From positions 1 through 8,667 of the forward strand of contig CAZVAQ010000148.1 in NCBI GenBank assembly GCA_964625145.1: 8,667 nt of DNA, in the 5' to 3' direction. This document shows positions 5,248 to 8,667 of this stretch, piece by piece. The DNA is from CAYTRP01 sp964625145 (lineage in GTDB: Bacteria > Sumerlaeota > Sumerlaeia > SLMS01 > JAHLLQ01). The notes below the pieces were generated by a model. That model was not told the origin of the DNA. It did no database searches and was given only the letters and a program-made list of their open reading frames with translations. Position numbers and translations under genes: made by a program. Position 1 is the stretch's first letter; each line of letters starts with the position of its first letter.

Positions 5248-8200
5248 ATGCGTCTCACCCCTGCCGTTGCACTCTGTTTGTCGTTGTTGGCCGCGGCACC
5301 GCTTTGCGCGCAGGAGGAATCGGCACTGCCGCCGGAAGCCGCGCCAATCCTGCAGTTGATGGCGAGCAACCGCGCGCCAGCGCTGGAAGCCCGGCGCCCG
5401 TTTGACTCGTGGTTTCCCCCTGGCGCGCGGCTGACCGCGATGGAGCGCGACGACAACGGCGTCACGCTCGTCTTTGATATTCCGTTGGGCCAACGCCCGT
5501 GGCTGCGCAAGGACGCCGACGCATTCCTCGCCGCACTGCGCAATGCCCTCGGCGACTCCATCGGCTCCAACGACGAGTTGCGCGTGATGATCGACTACGG
5601 CCGCCGCAGCCTTGGCCGTGTTCCCTTCGAGGAGCACATCACCAGCCCCGATTCCCTGAAGGCGCGTCAGGAGGAACGAAAGGCGCCCCCGCCGAAGATC
5701 ACGGCGCCGATCCTGCAACACACGGACTACCCGGGGCCCAAGCGCCAGTTCGAAGGGCGCAACGTCGTCGTCAGCGCCAGCCACGGCCTGACTTGGCACA
5801 ACGAGAATCGCTGGCAGTACCAGCGTGCGCGCCTGTTCACGACCATCGAGGACCTCTACGTCCTGTCCATCGTGCATCCGTTCCTGGCGCCCATGTTTGA
5901 GCAGGCCGGCATGAACGTGTGGGCGATCCGCGAACGCGATTGGCAGCATGCCGAGGTCATCGTGGACAATGACGGCGCCGATGGCGAGTCGCAGTTCGAA
6001 CTGAGCGGTCAGTGGGAACGCGCCGCTTTACCCGGCTGGAGAGGCGGCCTGTCCCCCGCCATGCTTCCCGGTGACGAGCCCTTTCGCGAGGGAACAACAC
6101 TCGTCAGTTCCACACCGGGTTCGACGGCCACGTTCATCCCGGAGATCCCCCACGAAGGACGCTATGCCGTCTACTTGTCGTGGGCGGCGGATGACAGCCA
6201 CACCGACAAGGCGCTGGTCACCATCAACCACGCCGGCGGATCGACCAATGTGCGTGTGAACCAGCAGGCAGCCGGAGGCACTTGGGTGCTGGCAGGGTTC
6301 TATCGATTTCCCCAGGGCGTAGACCGCGACAAGGCCAGCGTCACCTTCACGCATGACGGCGATGAGGGCAACCGCGTGTCAGTCGACGCCGTGCGCTTCG
6401 GTGGCGGCATGGGCAACGCCGCACCGGGAAGCCGCGTCAGCGGTTATCCGCGTTGGGGTGAAGCCGCACACTATTGGTTGCAGCACTCGGGAGCACCGCA
6501 TGGCGACGTCGTCGGCCTCCCCATGGGGCCGAACCGCTTTGGCCCCGATTACAATCGCGACATCATCGCAAAGGCCGAGTGGCCCAACTACCTGCAAGGC
6601 GCCCCCGGCGGACCCAACCCACGCCGCAACATGCGCGGACTCGGCGTGCCGGTCGACTTGATGATCAATTGGCACACCGATGCGGGCATCAGCAGCACCG
6701 GCCTCATCGGTTCCCTCAGCATCTACAAGGTGCTCGACCAGGAAGGAAACGGCACCTTCCCCGACGGACGCACGCGCTGGCTGAACCGCGATCTGGCCGG
6801 GTTGGTGCACACCGAGATCCTCCACACGTTGCGCGGCAATTGGTCCTCCACATGGGCCAGCCGCGCCTTGATGGAGGGCGATTACGGCGAAGCGCGCCGC
6901 CCCAATGTCCCCGTCGTCCTGCTGGAGACACTCTCGCACCAGAACTTCCACGACATGAAGTACGGCCTGGATCCGCGCTTCAAGCGCGACCTGGCCCGTG
7001 CGGTGTACAAGGGCTCGCTGCGCTTCATCGCGTGGAGCCTGGGCGAGGAGCCCATCTTCACGCCGCTGGCTCCAGAGGGCGTCTCCGCGCGCTCCCTCGG
7101 TGGCGGCAGCGTAGTCCTGGAATGGATCCCGCGCGAAGATCCGCTGGAGCCAACCGCCAAGCCCGATGGTTTCATCGTCTACAAGAGCACGGATGGTTTC
7201 GCGTTTGACAACGGCGTCTACACCGAGGACTCCACGCTGCAACTGAGCGGCATCGCCCCCGATGTGCCGCATTACTTCCGCGTCACGGCGGCAAATGCCG
7301 GCGGCGAATCGTTCCCCTCGCCGGTTGTCGGCGTGCGTTGGTCGCCGGACCGCGAATCAATTCTTGTCGTGGACGGCTTTGACCGCATCTCGGCGCCGGC
7401 AGCGGTGCAGACTGAATTGGCCCGCGGCTTTGATCGTTCAACCGATCCTGGTGTTGGGTACGAGGCGACCTACGGCCTCGTCGGCGAGCAGTATGACTTC
7501 GACGTCACCTCCGATTGGCAGAACGACCTGGAAACGCCCGGCTATGGTGCCAGCCGCAACGAATGGGAGAAGCGCCTCGAACCCGGCAACACGTTCAACC
7601 ACATCGCGGCACAGGGAGCAGCCCTGCACGAACTGAATGTCCCCTTCGACTCCGTCACGATCAAGGGAGCCGAGCTCGCTTCCCTCTCCAATTACCCGCT
7701 GGTCAGTTGGATCGCCGGGCGCCAACGCACCGTCATGCCGCCGGAAGGCATCACCACGACCGGTGTGCCCGATCGCATGAAGCCGGAATTTGAAATCATG
7801 ACGAACTCCACGCGCCGCGCAGTCGCCAACTATCTCGACCGGGGCGGCCGCCTGCTCATCACCGGCGCCCATGTGGGCGAGGAAATGCTCGAAGGCCCAT
7901 TGGCCAACGCCGACACCCGCGCGTTTGCCAACAACACGCTCGGCATTCGCACCGCCTCGCGCCAAGCCACGCGCATCAACGCTGCATCCGGCAAGATCAA
8001 CAGCGGGACACCCTTTGACCAGGTTCCCGCCTTCCGCTTCGGACGTGATCTGGAGCCCCCCATCAACATCCTGCCCACTGTCTATGGCGTGCCATCGGCA
8101 GAGGGCTTCTCCCCGTCCGAAGACGCGAAGGTGGTGCTGCAATACGGCGACAGCCGGTTGCCCGCCGCCGTGGCGACGGACAAGTCGCTGCTCATCGGCT

Positions 8201-8331
8201 TCCCGCTGGAGACGGTGATGCCACCAGCCCGCCGGACCGAGTTGCTTCGCGCCGCCATCGAGACTCTCCACCCCGACGCAATCGCCACGCAGGAACCCTC
8301 TGAGCAGGAGAACCCGGTGCCGTCCGAGTAG
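5248..8331 (+). CDS. Secreted N-acetylmuramoyl-L-alanine amidase-like protein with inserted golvesin-like domain and FN3 domain
   Basis: This 1027-residue protein probably acts outside the cytoplasm on peptidoglycan or another polymer. A type I signal peptide is clear (1 to about 22: MRL, a hydrophobic core, then APLCAQ); the cysteine is not in a lipobox. Residues about 25-155 form an alpha/beta N-terminal domain I cannot name. An Amidase_3-like catalytic fold then appears in two pieces. The first holds SASHG (probable zinc H179) and TTIEDLYV (E201). The second holds NWHTDAG (H476) and VLLETLSHQNFHDMKYGLDP (E560), followed by the usual helix ending in AVYKGSLRF. Between the pieces, about 236-385, lies a golvesin-like beta domain (VIVDNDGA at its start, HAGGSTNVRVNQQ inside, VSVDAVRF at its end). 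A fibronectin type III domain follows (about 606-698), then a C-terminal domain (about 705-1008) starting ILVVDGFDRIS and containing a Rossmann-like VANYLDRGGRLLITGAHVG. The architecture matches Bacteroidetes proteins often labelled amidase or xanthan lyase. Family knowledge is from memory; the substrate is uncertain. Confidence 0.82.
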   Translation: MRLTPAVALCLSLLAAAPLCAQEESALPPEAAPILQLMASNRAPALEARRPFDSWFPPGARLTAMERDDNGVTLVFDIPLGQRPWLRKDADAFLAALRNALGDSIGSNDELRVMIDYGRRSLGRVPFEEHITSPDSLKARQEERKAPPPKITAPILQHTDYPGPKRQFEGRNVVVSASHGLTWHNENRWQYQRARLFTTIEDLYVLSIVHPFLAPMFEQAGMNVWAIRERDWQHAEVIVDNDGADGESQFELSGQWERAALPGWRGGLSPAMLPGDEPFREGTTLVSSTPGSTATFIPEIPHEGRYAVYLSWAADDSHTDKALVTINHAGGSTNVRVNQQAAGGTWVLAGFYRFPQGVDRDKASVTFTHDGDEGNRVSVDAVRFGGGMGNAAPGSRVSGYPRWGEAAHYWLQHSGAPHGDVVGLPMGPNRFGPDYNRDIIAKAEWPNYLQGAPGGPNPRRNMRGLGVPVDLMINWHTDAGISSTGLIGSLSIYKVLDQEGNGTFPDGRTRWLNRDLAGLVHTEILHTLRGNWSSTWASRALMEGDYGEARRPNVPVVLLETLSHQNFHDMKYGLDPRFKRDLARAVYKGSLRFIAWSLGEEPIFTPLAPEGVSARSLGGGSVVLEWIPREDPLEPTAKPDGFIVYKSTDGFAFDNGVYTEDSTLQLSGIAPDVPHYFRVTAANAGGESFPSPVVGVRWSPDRESILVVDGFDRISAPAAVQTELARGFDRSTDPGVGYEATYGLVGEQYDFDVTSDWQNDLETPGYGASRNEWEKRLEPGNTFNHIAAQGAALHELNVPFDSVTIKGAELASLSNYPLVSWIAGRQRTVMPPEGITTTGVPDRMKPEFEIMTNSTRRAVANYLDRGGRLLITGAHVGEEMLEGPLANADTRAFANNTLGIRTASRQATRINAASGKINSGTPFDQVPAFRFGRDLEPPINILPTVYGVPSAEGFSPSEDAKVVLQYGDSRLPAAVATDKSLLIGFPLETVMPPARRTELLRAAIETLHPDAIATQEPSEQENPVPSE

Positions 8332-8349
8332 AGCAGTTAGCTCTCTTTT
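8330..8349 (+). terminator. Weak terminator-like hairpin at the end of the amidase gene
   Basis: AGAGC (8330-8334) and GCTCT (8340-8344) form a 5-bp stem around AGTTA, overlapping the TAG stop, with CTTTT directly after. The stem is short and the T-run only four long, so this is a low-confidence call; the larger hairpins downstream may do the job instead. Confidence 0.3.
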
Positions 8350-8406
8350 GTAGACGCCATCGGGAGCGCTCTGTCTGGGTCATCATCCGCCACTCCAATC
8401 CGTGAA

Positions 8407-8424
8407 TGATCCCGTGAGGGATCA
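8407..8424. repeat. Hairpin TGATCCC-GTGA-GGGATCA
   Basis: This is a perfect 7-bp stem with a GTGA tetraloop, followed by CATTTT on the plus strand. It shares the ATCCC-N4-GGGAT core with the hairpin at 8486-8503. It could help terminate amidase transcription, but the T-run is offset by two bases and short. Confidence 0.7.
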
Positions 8425-8432
8425 CATTTTAG

Positions 8433-8467
8433 TAGCCCGGCATCGTCCCGAAGGGCGATGCCGGGTT
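8433..8467 (+). repeat. REP-like palindrome, copy 1
   Basis: A perfect 10-bp stem (CCCGGCATCG at 8436-8445 with CGATGCCGGG at 8456-8465) carries a tip of CCC-GAA-GGG and one bulged T (8446). It is bounded on the left by TAG. The 28 bases 8433-8460 match the reverse complement of 8588-8615 at 26 positions. The form, a bulged GC-rich stem with an asymmetric tip, resembles REP elements. Confidence 0.8.
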
Positions 8468-8485
8468 CCGCACGGAAAGATGATC

Positions 8486-8503
8486 GCATCCCGGATGGGA
8501 TGC
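8486..8503. repeat. Hairpin GCATCCC-GGAT-GGGATGC
   Basis: This is a perfect 7-bp stem with a GGAT loop. It lies between the two REP-like copies and has the same ATCCC-N4-GGGAT core as the hairpin at 8407-8424, but a different loop and outer base pair. No T-run follows. Confidence 0.7.
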
Positions 8504-8582
8504 CACGAAGGACTTCGCCCATGCGGGTTCTCCACGACTCATGTGGCCTCCCTCCGGGGCGCGATTCAATGGTCGCTGATTC

Positions 8583-8615
8583 CCCCCCATCGCCCTTCGG
8601 GACGATGGGGGGCTA
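8583..8615 (-). repeat. REP-like palindrome, copy 2 in inverted orientation
   Basis: CCCCCCATCG (8583-8592) pairs with CGATGGGGGG (8603-8612), with a CCC-TTC-GGG tip and one bulged A (8602). Read on the minus strand its first 28 bases equal copy 1 except that GG becomes CC, and the facing arm changes from CC to GG, which keeps both base pairs. Two copies facing each other resemble the paired arrangement known for REP/BIME elements. Confidence 0.8.
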
Positions 8616-8667
8616 GCCCATCTTCGACAGTAACCCCTCTCCTCACCACTTTTTTGCGGTCTCTTGG

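Larger units (their letters stand above)
8332..8667. other. Non-coding tract rich in palindromes at the right edge
   Basis: This stretch of 336 bases contains no credible gene: frames are short, lack ribosome sites and overlap the hairpins. It holds at least four good hairpins (listed separately), a GAGCGCTC palindrome at 8364-8371, a GGGCTAGCCC palindrome at 8610-8619, and a six-T run at 8650-8655 without a stem before it. The density of perfect dyads is unlike any other gap in the window. Confidence 0.75.

Noticed and set aside
6379..7272. Open minus-strand frame of 297 codons inside the amidase gene
   Set aside because: It is a shadow of the well-supported sense gene with no start signal.
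7438..8271. Open minus-strand frame of 277 codons inside the amidase gene
   Set aside because: It is a shadow frame rich in Gly, Ala, Asp and Val, and the sense strand carries a coherent continuous protein.
8192..8425. Small minus-strand frames at the right end (also 8337-8522)
   Set aside because: They run through hairpins and the amidase 3' end, have no ribosome site, and have Arg/Ser-rich composition.
8407..8615. Possible CRISPR array
   Set aside because: The repeats are two inverted palindromes and two other hairpins, not regularly spaced direct repeats with unique spacers, and no cas gene is present.

Overview
This is a GC-rich bacterial chromosome segment that is almost fully coding. 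Most of it is core housekeeping genes, followed by one large secreted protein and a short non-coding tract full of palindromes. There are no rRNA or tRNA genes, no CRISPR array, no transposase and no phage gene. The gene content is ordinary and chromosomal. The lineage cannot be fixed by eye. The last large gene has an architecture I know mainly from Bacteroidetes, but the high GC content and the dispersed palindromic repeats look more like an uncultured or deep-branching Gram-negative, for example in the FCB or PVC surroundings. This placement is inference only. An MlaF-type ATPase and a secreted peptidoglycan amidase both suggest a diderm envelope.

Layout. (1) Bases 1-275, plus strand: the C-terminal part of lumazine synthase (ribH), cut by the window edge and followed by a strong intrinsic terminator. 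(2) Bases 404-2332, minus strand: a two-gene unit with a SAM-dependent methyltransferase-like protein upstream and a cystathionine gamma-synthase/lyase-type PLP enzyme downstream. It converges on ribH. (3) Bases 2333-2546: a divergent intergenic region holding a perfect 7-bp dyad. (4) Bases 2547-5123, plus strand: a tight operon of mlaF-like ABC ATPase, era GTPase and dapD, each separated by 12 nt. (5) Bases 5248-8331, plus strand: a secreted protein of about 1027 residues. It has an Amidase_3-type zinc amidase fold interrupted by a golvesin-like beta domain, then a fibronectin type III domain and a large uncharacterised C-terminal domain. (6) Bases 8332-8667: no gene, but several perfect hairpins, including two inverted copies of one REP-like palindrome with compensatory base-pair changes.

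How the genes may relate: dapD supplies the succinylase route to meso-diaminopimelate and lysine, and so to the peptidoglycan that the downstream amidase-like protein may act on. MlaF-type ATPases power phospholipid traffic across the envelope. Era links 30S ribosome maturation to growth. The methyltransferase and PLP enzyme may share a transcript, and a link through methionine/SAM is possible but not shown.

The items most worth following up are the palindrome array at the right end, the split amidase with its unassigned N- and C-terminal domains, the substituted substrate-site positions of the PLP enzyme, and the methyltransferase that lacks the usual family HD/DH motifs. I found no clear evidence of a wholly new multi-gene system.
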